Shown piece by piece: positions 1-5,177 of a DNA stretch of 5,209 nucleotides. Origin of the DNA: an uncultured Alphaproteobacteria bacterium (GTDB lineage Bacteria > Pseudomonadota > Alphaproteobacteria > Rhizobiales > Ancalomicrobiaceae). How positions within the stretch are numbered: the stretch's first letter is position 1; every line of letters begins with the position of its first letter. The stretch spans positions 1 through 5,209 of the forward strand of contig CALBKH010000130.1 in the NCBI GenBank assembly GCA_937892955.1. Reading direction: 5' to 3'. The position numbers and the translations under genes are program-made. The notes below the pieces were generated by a model. The model searched no databases and had not been told where the DNA came from. It was given only the letters and a program-made list of their open reading frames with translations.

Positions 1-1060
1 GACCTACGTCGCCGCCGCCTTCCCGTCGGCCTGCGGCAAGACCAACTTCGCCATGATCATCCCGCCCAAGGGCTACGAGGGCTGGGAAGTGACGACGATC
101 GGCGACGACATCGCCTGGATCAAGCCGGATGCGCGCGGCACGCTGCACGCCATCAACCCCGAGAACGGCCTGTTCGGCGTCGCCCCGGGCACCAACGCCA
201 AGTCCAACCCGAACGCGCTGGCCACGCTGCACGCCAATTGCATCTTCACCAACGTGGCGCTGACCCACGACGGCGACGTGTGGTGGGAAGGGCTGACCGA
301 CGAGGCGCCGTCGCACCTCATCGACTGGACCGGCCAGGAGTGGACCCCGGATTGCGGCCGTCCCGCCGCCCATCCGAACTCCCGCTTCACCGCCCCGGCG
401 TCGCAGGTGCCGTCGATCGACCCGGCCTGGGAAGACCCGGCGGGCGTGCCGATCTCGGCCTTCATCGTCGGCGGCCGCGTCTCCAAGGCGTTCCCGCTGG
501 TGTTCCAGTCCTTCGACTGGGCGCACGGCGTCTATCTCGCCGCGACCATGGGCTCGGAGGCCACCGCCGCCGCCGTCGGTCAGGCGGCGATGCGCCGCGA
601 CCCCTTCGCCATGCTGCCGTTCTGCGGTTACAACATGGGCGACTACTGGGCGCACTGGCTCAACCTCGGGCGCAACCTGCCGAACGCGCCGGGCATCTTC
701 CGCGTCAATTGGTTCCGCAAGGACGAGAACGGCAAGTTCATCTGGCCGGGCTTCGGCGACAACATGCGGGCGCTGGAGTGGATCGTGAACCGCGTCAACG
801 GCCATGCCGGCGCGGTGGAGAGCCCCTACGGCTTCGTGCCGCGCTACGCCGACCTCAACTGGAAGGGCCTCGACTTCCCGCAGGCGAAGTACGAGGAGAT
901 CGTCAAGGTCGACCGCGAGAAGGGTCTCGTCGAGGCCGAGGAACAGATCTCGCACTTCGCTCAGTTCGGTGATCGCCTGCCCAAGGAGATGGAGCTCGAG
1001 CGCCAGCTGCTCGTCGCCCGCCTCGAGCGTTCGCCGAAGGTGTGGGAACTCGTCGCCTGA
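1..1060 (+). CDS. pckG: Phosphoenolpyruvate carboxykinase, GTP-dependent (C-terminal 352 residues; 5' end outside window)
   Basis: Cytosolic gluconeogenic enzyme that converts oxaloacetate and GTP to phosphoenolpyruvate, GDP and CO2. The reading frame is open from base 2 to the TGA at 1058-1060. The family is about 590-620 residues long, so roughly the first 250 are missing. Numbering from the first complete codon: P-loop FPSACGKTN at 7-15 with the reactive Cys11 and Lys13; metal-binding GDDIAW at 34-39; NPENGLFGVAPGT at about 52-64; the substrate-binding HPNSRF stretch with Arg128; and GGR at 157-159. The three Phe residues that hold guanine in GTP-type enzymes (human PCK1 F517, F525, F530) align with F238, F246 and F251 in NWFRK, GKFIWPGF. 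This separates it from the unrelated ATP-type pckA. One oddity is that the Arg usually following GGR is Val160. The gene stands apart from, and converges with, the minus-strand cluster. Confidence 0.97.
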   Translation, partial: TYVAAAFPSACGKTNFAMIIPPKGYEGWEVTTIGDDIAWIKPDARGTLHAINPENGLFGVAPGTNAKSNPNALATLHANCIFTNVALTHDGDVWWEGLTDEAPSHLIDWTGQEWTPDCGRPAAHPNSRFTAPASQVPSIDPAWEDPAGVPISAFIVGGRVSKAFPLVFQSFDWAHGVYLAATMGSEATAAAVGQAAMRRDPFAMLPFCGYNMGDYWAHWLNLGRNLPNAPGIFRVNWFRKDENGKFIWPGFGDNMRALEWIVNRVNGHAGAVESPYGFVPRYADLNWKGLDFPQAKYEEIVKVDREKGLVEAEEQISHFAQFGDRLPKEMELERQLLVARLERSPKVWELVA

Positions 1061-1094
1061 CGATCCTGACCGGACGCACGACACCGTGACATCG

Positions 1095-1130
1095 GAGCCC
1101 CGGAGGCGCGAGCTTCCGGGGCTCTCGTTC
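1095..1130 (+). terminator. Intrinsic terminator hairpin of pckG
   Basis: GAGCCCCGGA at 1095-1104 pairs perfectly with TCCGGGGCTC at 1115-1124. The stem continues inward through a G-U wobble and two G-C pairs and closes on a GCGA tetraloop (1108-1111) of the stable GNRA class. The tail TCTCGTTCGTTC is only moderately T-rich. It begins 34 nt after the pckG stop, between two convergent genes. On the minus strand the same stem follows the peroxidase stop but lacks a T-rich tail there, so it should work best for pckG and only weakly for the opposing operon. Confidence 0.8.
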
Positions 1131-1155
1131 GTTCGGGCTCGATGCGCCGCGTCCC

Positions 1156-2478
1156 TCACTCTCCGGAGATGACGGACGCCTGCCTGCCAGAGCCGGCCGA
1201 CGTGGCGCGCGCCTTCAGCCCGTCGCCGGTCAACGCCTCGAGGAAGGCGACGATCGCGGCGACCTCCTCCTCGCCCAGCGGCGAGGGCGTGTGGCGGGTG
1301 AGGCGGCGGGTCTCCGGGTCCCAGGAGATGCGCGGGGCGACGCGGGGCTCGTCGGTGACGACGCGACCGGCCTGGACCGTCGCCATGATCCGCACCGCTT
1401 CGGCGAGATCGTCGACCGCACCGTTGTGGAACCATGGCCCGGTGAGCGCGACGTTGCGCAACGACGGCACCCGCCAGATGCCGGCGGTGCCCGACCGCGC
1501 GGCGCCGAGATCGTCGGTGAGGCGGTACTTCGCGGTGTAGGGCGTCGCCAGCGACGGGAAGCGGCGCAGGCCGGCGCGGCCCTCCTCGGGGGCGAGGAGG
1601 CCGGCGCGGCTGAAGCCGGGGCCGGCGTGGCAGACGATGCAGCCGACGGTCTCGAACAGCGACATGCCTCTGAGCTGCTGCGGCGTCAGGGCCGATGTGT
1701 CGCCGGCGAGGAAGCGATCGAAGGGCGCGTCGGGGGTGATCAGGGAGCGCTCGAAGGCGGCGAGCGCCCGGGCGACGGTCTCCGGCACGATCGGCGTCGC
1801 GTCACCGAAGGCGGCGGCGAAATCGACACGCCAGGAGGCGTCGGCGGCGAGGCGGCGGGCGACCTCGGCGGGGTCGGCGCCCATCTCGATCGGGTTGGCG
1901 ATCGGCCCCAGCGCCTGCTCCTCGAGGCTGCGGGCGCGGCCGTCCCAGAACAGGCGGGCCTGGAAGGCGGCGTTCCACACCGTCGGCGTGTTGCGCGGCC
2001 CGACGGCGCCGCCGATACCGACCGCGGTCGGCCGGCCGTCGCCGCCACCGCGATCGAGGTCGTGGCAGGAGGCGCAGGAGAGGGTTCCGTCGCGCGACAG
2101 TTCGCCGGCGAAGAACAGGCGTCGGCCGAGCGCCACCTTCTCGGGCGTCGGCGGATCGTCCGGCGGGAACGGGGCGACGGCGGGGAGCGGCTGCCAGACC
2201 GGGCGGCCGACTTCGTGCGCCGGCAGCGGATCGGGCTCGGCGATCGTCAGGGTCGGAGCGAGCCGGGCGCGATCGGCGAGCGACAGTGTCTCGATCACCG
2301 CGAGCTTCAGGCCGAAGGCGAGGACGCCGCCGCCGAGCGCGACGACGAGGGCGGCGCGCTGGAGGGGCGAGAGGCGTGCCGTGGGGGCGAGGTCGCGCCA
2401 GACGATGAGGATCGCCGCGGCGAGGCCGGCGACGAAGGCGCCCGCCCCGGTGAGGAGGAGTGGTGAGGCTTCGAACAT
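1156..2478 (-). CDS. Di-haem cytochrome c peroxidase / MauG-family protein, membrane anchored
   Basis: 440 residues, with two c-type haem sites, CASCH (135-139) and CIVCH (280-284). Members reduce H2O2 with electrons from small c-type cytochromes, or carry out MauG-like oxidations, in the periplasm. Two hydrophobic segments (about 7-27 and 42-64) flank an Arg-containing loop (R28, R35, R41), suggesting a two-helix anchor with both haem domains outside, instead of a cleaved signal peptide. Aligned from memory without gaps to Pseudomonas aeruginosa CcpA, the peroxidatic pocket keeps Trp178 (FWDGR) and Glu198 (NPIEM), but the second haem ligand (CcpA His71) is Ile155. M365 (VRIMATVQ) matches the axial Met of the C-terminal haem; PSLRNVALTGPWFHNG (338-353) and FLEALTGD (412-419) are family hallmarks. 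It is the last gene of the cluster, 21 bp after the Crp/Fnr gene, with CGAGG 9 nt before the ATG. Family is certain; the physiological substrate is not. Confidence 0.94.
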   Translation of the reverse strand: MFEASPLLLTGAGAFVAGLAAAILIVWRDLAPTARLSPLQRAALVVALGGGVLAFGLKLAVIETLSLADRARLAPTLTIAEPDPLPAHEVGRPVWQPLPAVAPFPPDDPPTPEKVALGRRLFFAGELSRDGTLSCASCHDLDRGGGDGRPTAVGIGGAVGPRNTPTVWNAAFQARLFWDGRARSLEEQALGPIANPIEMGADPAEVARRLAADASWRVDFAAAFGDATPIVPETVARALAAFERSLITPDAPFDRFLAGDTSALTPQQLRGMSLFETVGCIVCHAGPGFSRAGLLAPEEGRAGLRRFPSLATPYTAKYRLTDDLGAARSGTAGIWRVPSLRNVALTGPWFHNGAVDDLAEAVRIMATVQAGRVVTDEPRVAPRISWDPETRRLTRHTPSPLGEEEVAAIVAFLEALTGDGLKARATSAGSGRQASVISGE

Positions 2479-2499
2479 GGTACGGGACCTCGAGCCGCC

Positions 2500-3204
2500 T
2501 CACGCGCAGATGGCGGCGAGGCCGGCGGGATCGAGCAGGGTGATGCGGCGCTGGGTGGTGGCGACGAGGCGTCGGGCGACGAAGCCGCGAACGAGGCGCG
2601 AGACCACTTCGCGCGAGGTGGCGAGATGGCGGGCGATCTGGTCCTGGGTGATCGCCACTTCGCGACCGCCCTTGGCGCGGCGGACGAGGAAGGCGGCGAG
2701 CCGCGCCTCGAGCCCCTGCGACGCCGTCTCCTCGATCATCGCCATCAGCTCGAAGAGCCGGCCCGACAGGACCTCGAAGGTGAAGCCCTGGACCGCCGGC
2801 TCGAGCGCGAAAAGGCGGCGGTAGACGTCGCCGGGGACGATCATCACCTCGGTGTCGCCCTCGCTCTCCACCCAGGCCGGGTAGGCGAGACGGGAGAAGA
2901 GGGCGTTGAGGGCGAGGATGCAGGACTGACCCGGTTCGACCCAATAGAGGGTGCCCTCGCGGCCGTCGGCGGAGACGTAATAGACCCTGAGCGCCCCCTT
3001 CTCGACCAGATAGGCGCCGGTGACCAGATCGCCGCGGGCGACGAGCGGCGTGCCGCCGGCGCAGGCGAGGCGCGTCGCCGAGGCGGCGAGGAGACGCCGG
3101 CTCTCCTCGCCGAGATCGGCGAGAGAGGGGAAGAGATCGAAGGTCGGCGTCGCACCCATGCGCCGATCGTAACGCCTCACGACGAGATGCGTGACGCTGC
3201 CCAT
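2500..3204 (-). CDS. Crp/Fnr-family transcriptional regulator
   Basis: 234 residues. An N-terminal cyclic-nucleotide-binding-like beta-barrel (about 22-130) contains GDLVTGAYLVEKGALRVYYV and the VEPGQSCILALNALF stretch. A long dimerisation helix spans about 138-165, and a C-terminal winged helix about 183-230 includes ITQDQIARHLATSREVVSRL. The recognition helix carries E199-x-x-S202-R203, the triad used by Fnr to read TTGAT half sites, so an Fnr-like target is inferred. Cysteines are only C48, C95 and C233, so the Fnr 4Fe-4S cluster is absent. C95 sits at a position I recall as often Cys in one Crp subgroup, and could be a redox sensor (inference). The ATG at 3204 is chosen because GAGGGGG lies 6 nt upstream; the in-frame ATG at 3159 has no Shine-Dalgarno at usable distance. 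It sits between DUF4242 and the peroxidase with 21-bp gaps, fitting co-transcription and control of a peroxidase. Confidence 0.93.
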   Translation of the reverse strand: MGSVTHLVVRRYDRRMGATPTFDLFPSLADLGEESRRLLAASATRLACAGGTPLVARGDLVTGAYLVEKGALRVYYVSADGREGTLYWVEPGQSCILALNALFSRLAYPAWVESEGDTEVMIVPGDVYRRLFALEPAVQGFTFEVLSGRLFELMAMIEETASQGLEARLAAFLVRRAKGGREVAITQDQIARHLATSREVVSRLVRGFVARRLVATTQRRITLLDPAGLAAICA

Positions 3205-3210
3205 GTCGCA

Positions 3211-3217
3211 CCCCCTC
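3211..3217 (-). promoter_or_regulatory. Ribosome binding site fixing the start of the Crp/Fnr gene
   Basis: Minus-strand GAGGGGG lies 6 nt before the ATG at 3204. It supports the longer 234-residue protein over the start 15 codons downstream. Confidence 0.65.
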
Positions 3218-3225
3218 TCGGTTTC

Positions 3226-3540
3226 TCACGCGGCGCGGGCGAAGAAGAGATCGCCGGGCGTCGAGGTCACCACCTCGGTGATCTCGTCGAAGGGCAGCCC
3301 GACGCGGGCATGGGCGCGGGCGACCGCCTCGGCGTCGGGCGCCATGGTGAAGCAGAAGGCGCGGCCTTCGCCGAAGCCGACATGGATGCGCAGCGACACC
3401 ACGCCCTCGGCGCGGCAGGCCTCTTCGTATTTCGCATGGAAGCCGGCGAAATCGGCCGGCGAGATCCCGGCCGGGAAGGTCCCGTGCCGGGCATCGTGGG
3501 TGTCGATGAAGAACTTCATCGGGGCGAGATCGGTGGTCAT
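3226..3540 (-). CDS. DUF4242 (SCO4226-like) small protein
   Basis: 104 residues, no signal peptide or membrane segment, so probably cytosolic. The pattern matches the DUF4242 family of small ferredoxin-like-fold proteins: a starting strand MKFFIDTH (8-15), a helix, a second strand LRIHVGFGEGRAFCFTMAPD (50-69), then the family signature AHARVGLPFDEITEV (76-90) with conserved His77. Streptomyces coelicolor SCO4226 of this family binds nickel, but no enzymatic role is established for the family, so function is open. Candidate metal ligands here are H15, H19, H53, C63 and H77. The start at 3540 has AGGAG 7 nt upstream; the second ATG (Met8), where the recognised domain begins, has no ribosome binding site. 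The extra MTTDLAP is identical for five residues to an internal part of the neighbouring VOC protein. It lies 93 bp after the VOC gene and 21 bp before the Crp/Fnr gene. Confidence 0.85.
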   Translation of the reverse strand: MTTDLAPMKFFIDTHDARHGTFPAGISPADFAGFHAKYEEACRAEGVVSLRIHVGFGEGRAFCFTMAPDAEAVARAHARVGLPFDEITEVVTSTPGDLFFARAA

Positions 3541-3541
3541 C
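3527..3541 (-). repeat. 15-bp direct repeat, copy 1 (DUF4242 start)
   Basis: AGATCGGTGGTCATC (+ strand) is identical to 4361-4375. On the minus strand both copies read ATG ACC ACC GAT CT in frame (MTTDL). Here it covers the start codon and codons 2-5 of the DUF4242 gene, outside the recognised domain. Confidence 0.8.
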
Positions 3542-3545
3542 TGCG

Positions 3546-3578
3546 GTCTCCTGGTCCGAATGGTCGGGACCGGGAGAC
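3546..3578 (-). promoter_or_regulatory. Hairpin covering the DUF4242 ribosome binding site
   Basis: In the minus-strand transcript GUCUCC (3578-3573) pairs with GGAGAC (3551-3546), and GGUCC (3571-3567) pairs with GGACC (3557-3553), with one C-A mismatch between the two helices and a 9-nt loop. The Shine-Dalgarno AGGAG (3552-3548) of the DUF4242 gene lies in the 3' arm. If it folds, the site is occluded and translation would depend on coupling, temperature or a bound factor. The pairing is seen; regulation is inference. Confidence 0.5.
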
Positions 3579-3594
3579 TGTGGACCGAAGGTGT

Positions 3595-3624
3595 GCCGCG
3601 TGGCTGGAACTTATGTCACGCGGC
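3595..3624. repeat. Inverted repeat just downstream of the VOC gene
   Basis: Plus-strand GCCGCGTG (3595-3602) and CACGCGGC (3617-3624) are perfect 8-bp arms, extendable by a G-T and a C-G pair, around an AT-richer centre. It lies 9 bp beyond the VOC stop. No T-run follows in either direction, so it is not a classical intrinsic terminator. It could be an attenuating or mRNA 3'-end stabilising hairpin, or a dimeric-regulator operator for the distal three genes. Confidence 0.5.
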
Positions 3625-3633
3625 GATCCCCTC

Positions 3634-4413
3634 TCAGCGTTTCGGCGCGACGAGGGCGAAGATGGCGCCCTGCGGGTCGATCGCCTGGACGATCCAGGCG
3701 CCGCCGGGCACCTCCATCGGGCCGTGGACGACACTGCCGCCGGCGGCGGTCGCCCGCTCGATCGCCGCATCGATCGCCTCGACGTTGAAATAGAAGGCCC
3801 AGAAGGGGCGCGGGGTCTGCGGCATTCTGGTCATCATGCCGCCGACGGCCGGACCGCCGGTGGCGAAGAGGCGGTAGAAGCCCATCGGCCCCATGTCCAT
3901 GCGCTCCGTCTCGGTCCAGCCGAAGAGTGCCGCATAGAAGGCGAAGGCCGCCTCGCCGTCGCCGGCGTGGAGCTCGTGCCAACCGATACGGCCGCGCGGG
4001 TAGGGATCGGCGTCGGGCTGGCGCGCCGGCGCCGGCGAGGCCTCGCGGAAGAGGCAGAAGGCCGCACCGTGCGGGTCGGCGACGACGGCGAAGCGGCCGA
4101 CGCCGGGAATGTCCTCGGCCGGCTTCAGGACCGCGCCGCCGGCAGCGAGGAGACGCGGCAGCATGGCGTCGACGTCTTCGACCCGGACGTAGCCGATCCA
4201 GTGCGGCGACACGCCGGCGGCGGCGAGCGGCTCGGGCAGCGCCATGGCGCCGGCGATACCGGTCTCTCCCATGGAGAAGATCGAATAGCGGAAGCCGGAC
4301 ATGCCCGAATCCTTCGCCGTCCATCCGACCACCCCGCCATAGAAGGCCTCGGCGGCGGAAAGATCGGTGGTCATCAGTTCGTACCAACAGAACGGCGCGA
4401 CGGTCTCGCTCAT
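3634..4413 (-). CDS. VOC (glyoxalase/bleomycin-resistance fold) protein with two domains
   Basis: 259 residues made of two vicinal-oxygen-chelate domains, about 7-122 and 143-256. Each repeats the same pattern: an opening strand (FCWYELMTTD; GWHELHAGD), helix AFYGGVVGW / AFYAALFGW (23-31; 158-166) and a closing D-P-x-G-A strand (113-117; 246-250). The length and the Ala/Pro/Arg-rich linker (about 124-140) match the CFP-30B-like two-domain group, often annotated as glyoxalase-like or hydroxylase-like. Possible metal or substrate residues are E12, H71, H146 and E147, but a full glyoxalase I metal set is not evident, so binding or sequestering a small molecule is as likely as catalysis. There is no export signal. 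It follows tetR by 13 bp with a consensus ribosome binding site overlapping the tetR stop, which points to translational coupling and to being the main target of the TetR. Confidence 0.92.
   Translation of the reverse strand: MSETVAPFCWYELMTTDLSAAEAFYGGVVGWTAKDSGMSGFRYSIFSMGETGIAGAMALPEPLAAAGVSPHWIGYVRVEDVDAMLPRLLAAGGAVLKPAEDIPGVGRFAVVADPHGAAFCLFREASPAPARQPDADPYPRGRIGWHELHAGDGEAAFAFYAALFGWTETERMDMGPMGFYRLFATGGPAVGGMMTRMPQTPRPFWAFYFNVEAIDAAIERATAAGGSVVHGPMEVPGGAWIVQAIDPQGAIFALVAPKR
4361..4375 (-). repeat. 15-bp direct repeat, copy 2 (inside the VOC gene)
   Basis: Identical to 3527-3541. Here it encodes MTTDL (residues 14-18) of the first VOC domain, a family-typical position, so this copy is probably the original one if the two are related. 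Confidence 0.8.
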
Positions 4414-4421
4414 GGTCTCAC

Positions 4422-4427
4422 CCTCCT
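4422..4427 (-). promoter_or_regulatory. Consensus ribosome binding site of the VOC gene
   Basis: Minus-strand AGGAGG is the full anti-16S match, 8 nt before the VOC ATG at 4413, and it overlaps the final base of the tetR stop codon. Ribosomes finishing tetR can reinitiate on the VOC gene. Confidence 0.75.
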
Positions 4428-5044
4428 CATGATCCCGCGATGGGCAGCAGGCACTCCAGATAACGCTCGAGATGCGACAGGCTGTCGACGGCGACCGCGG
4501 TATCGCCGGCCGCCTTGGCGAGGACGAAGGCGCCCTGGATCACCGCCTGGGTGTGGAGCGCCAAGCTCTCCGGCTCCCACTCGGCACCGGGCGCATGGAC
4601 CGCCTTGGCGGCCGCGATGGTGTCGACGAGGCCGCCGGCATGACCGCCGATGCCGAGAGCGCAGGCGTCGCGCAGCGCCGGGTGGGTCTCCCAGACCTCC
4701 TGCACCATGGTGCCGAGGAGGCAGGTGACCTCGGCCATCTCGCCGTCGAGCATCGCCTTGCGCAGCGCCACATAGGCGAAGAGCCGGTCGCGGGGCGTCG
4801 GCGCGGCCGCGAGGCTCGGATCGTCGAAGAGTTCGGCGGCGCGGGCGGCGAAGGCTTCCGCCGCGGCGATCGCCAGCGCTTCCTTGTCGGTGAAATGGTG
4901 GAAGAAGGCACCCTTGGAGACGCCGGCCGCGGCGCAGATGTCGTCGACCGAGGTGGCGGCGAAGCCCTTCTCACGGATCGTGCGCATCGCCGCCTCGAGC
5001 AGACGACGGCGGGTATCGACTGGATTGCGCGCGGTGCGGGACAT
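4427..5044 (-). CDS. TetR/AcrR-family transcriptional repressor
   Basis: 205 residues from the ATG at 5044. The N-terminal DNA-binding domain is typical: TRRRLLEAAMRTIREKGFAA (11-30), helix 2 TSVDDICAAA (31-40), and recognition helix GVSKGAFFHHF (41-51), followed by TDKEAL. The C-terminal ligand domain contains EVTCLLGTMVQEV (105-117) and a HPALRDACALGIGGHAGGLV stretch resembling the NemR/ComR-type group; cysteines C37, C108, C128 and C197 are present. The frame stays open up to 5161, but those 39 extra codons are Arg/Pro rich, run across the promoter and have no homology, whereas GAGGAG sits 7 nt before 5044. It probably represses its own promoter (5076-5103), released by a small ligand or electrophile, and is first in the five-gene minus-strand unit. 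The ligand cannot be read from sequence. Confidence 0.93.
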   Translation of the reverse strand: MSRTARNPVDTRRRLLEAAMRTIREKGFAATSVDDICAAAGVSKGAFFHHFTDKEALAIAAAEAFAARAAELFDDPSLAAAPTPRDRLFAYVALRKAMLDGEMAEVTCLLGTMVQEVWETHPALRDACALGIGGHAGGLVDTIAAAKAVHAPGAEWEPESLALHTQAVIQGAFVLAKAAGDTAVAVDSLSHLERYLECLLPIAGS

Positions 5045-5051
5045 CGATCCT

Positions 5052-5057
5052 CTCCTC
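5052..5057 (-). promoter_or_regulatory. Ribosome binding site fixing the tetR start
   Basis: Minus-strand GAGGAG lies 7 nt before the ATG at 5044. It selects the 205-residue protein. Confidence 0.75.
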
Positions 5058-5075
5058 GGAGCACTCCTTCCCAAC

Positions 5076-5103
5076 AAGATACCAACTGGTCGGTTTTTGT
5101 AAA
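5076..5103 (-). promoter_or_regulatory. Sigma-70-type promoter of tetR and the operon
   Basis: On the minus strand the -35 is TTTACA (5103-5098, 5 of 6 to consensus), the spacer is 16 bp, and the -10 is TATCTT (5081-5076, 4 of 6). Transcription would start near 5069, leaving a leader of about 25 nt that holds the tetR ribosome binding site. This short AT-rich patch stands out from the GC-rich surroundings. Confidence 0.6.
5081..5094. promoter_or_regulatory. TetR-type operator palindrome
   Basis: ACCAACTGGTCGGT is an imperfect palindrome: it differs at two of 14 positions from the perfect ACCGACTAGTCGGT, a form resembling operators of several TetR-family repressors. It fills the -35/-10 spacer of the tetR promoter, the classic place for autorepression. 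Binding by this TetR is inferred from position. Confidence 0.6.
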
Positions 5104-5177
5104 CTCCACGGCATCGAGACGGCCGATCCGAAGGCCGGCGGACCGGGTCCGAGCCCGCCACCGAAACGGAGCGCCCG

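Noticed and set aside
1291..2466. 391-codon plus-strand frame opposite the peroxidase
   Set aside because: Antisense shadow; the minus strand carries both CxxCH motifs and the family signatures.
3157..3159. Alternative Crp/Fnr start at Met16
   Set aside because: The nearest GAGG is 15 nt away, while the ATG at 3204 has GAGGGGG at 6 nt. Not fully excluded, as the first 15 residues are outside the conserved domain.
1802..3229. 475-codon minus-strand frame overlapping Crp and the peroxidase
   Set aside because: Arg/Pro-rich translation with no recognisable domain, out of frame with two well-supported genes.
2626..4728. 700-codon open frame on the plus strand opposite four genes
   Set aside because: It is antisense to tetR, VOC, DUF4242 and Crp, each with clear homology. 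Its composition (Arg, Gly, Glu, Asp rich, low complexity) is the usual shadow of high-GC codon bias, and it spans several intergenic gaps.
5134..5159. GC-rich short inverted repeat GGACC-G-GGTCC and flanking GGCGG/CCGCC
   Set aside because: Its loop would be one base and the arms are what random GC-rich sequence gives; no T-tail, so not called a terminator.
5045..5161. 39-codon N-terminal extension of TetR
   Set aside because: It crosses the promoter, operator and ribosome binding site, is Arg/Pro rich, and TetR proteins normally begin about 10 residues before the first helix, as with the start at 5044.
3205..5177. Search for an Fnr/FixK box (TTGAT-N4-ATCAA) in the operon's non-coding gaps
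   Set aside because: No half-site pair found in the gaps 3205-3225, 3541-3633, 4414-4426 or 5045-5177. The few ATCAA matches in the window lie inside the pckG coding sequence.
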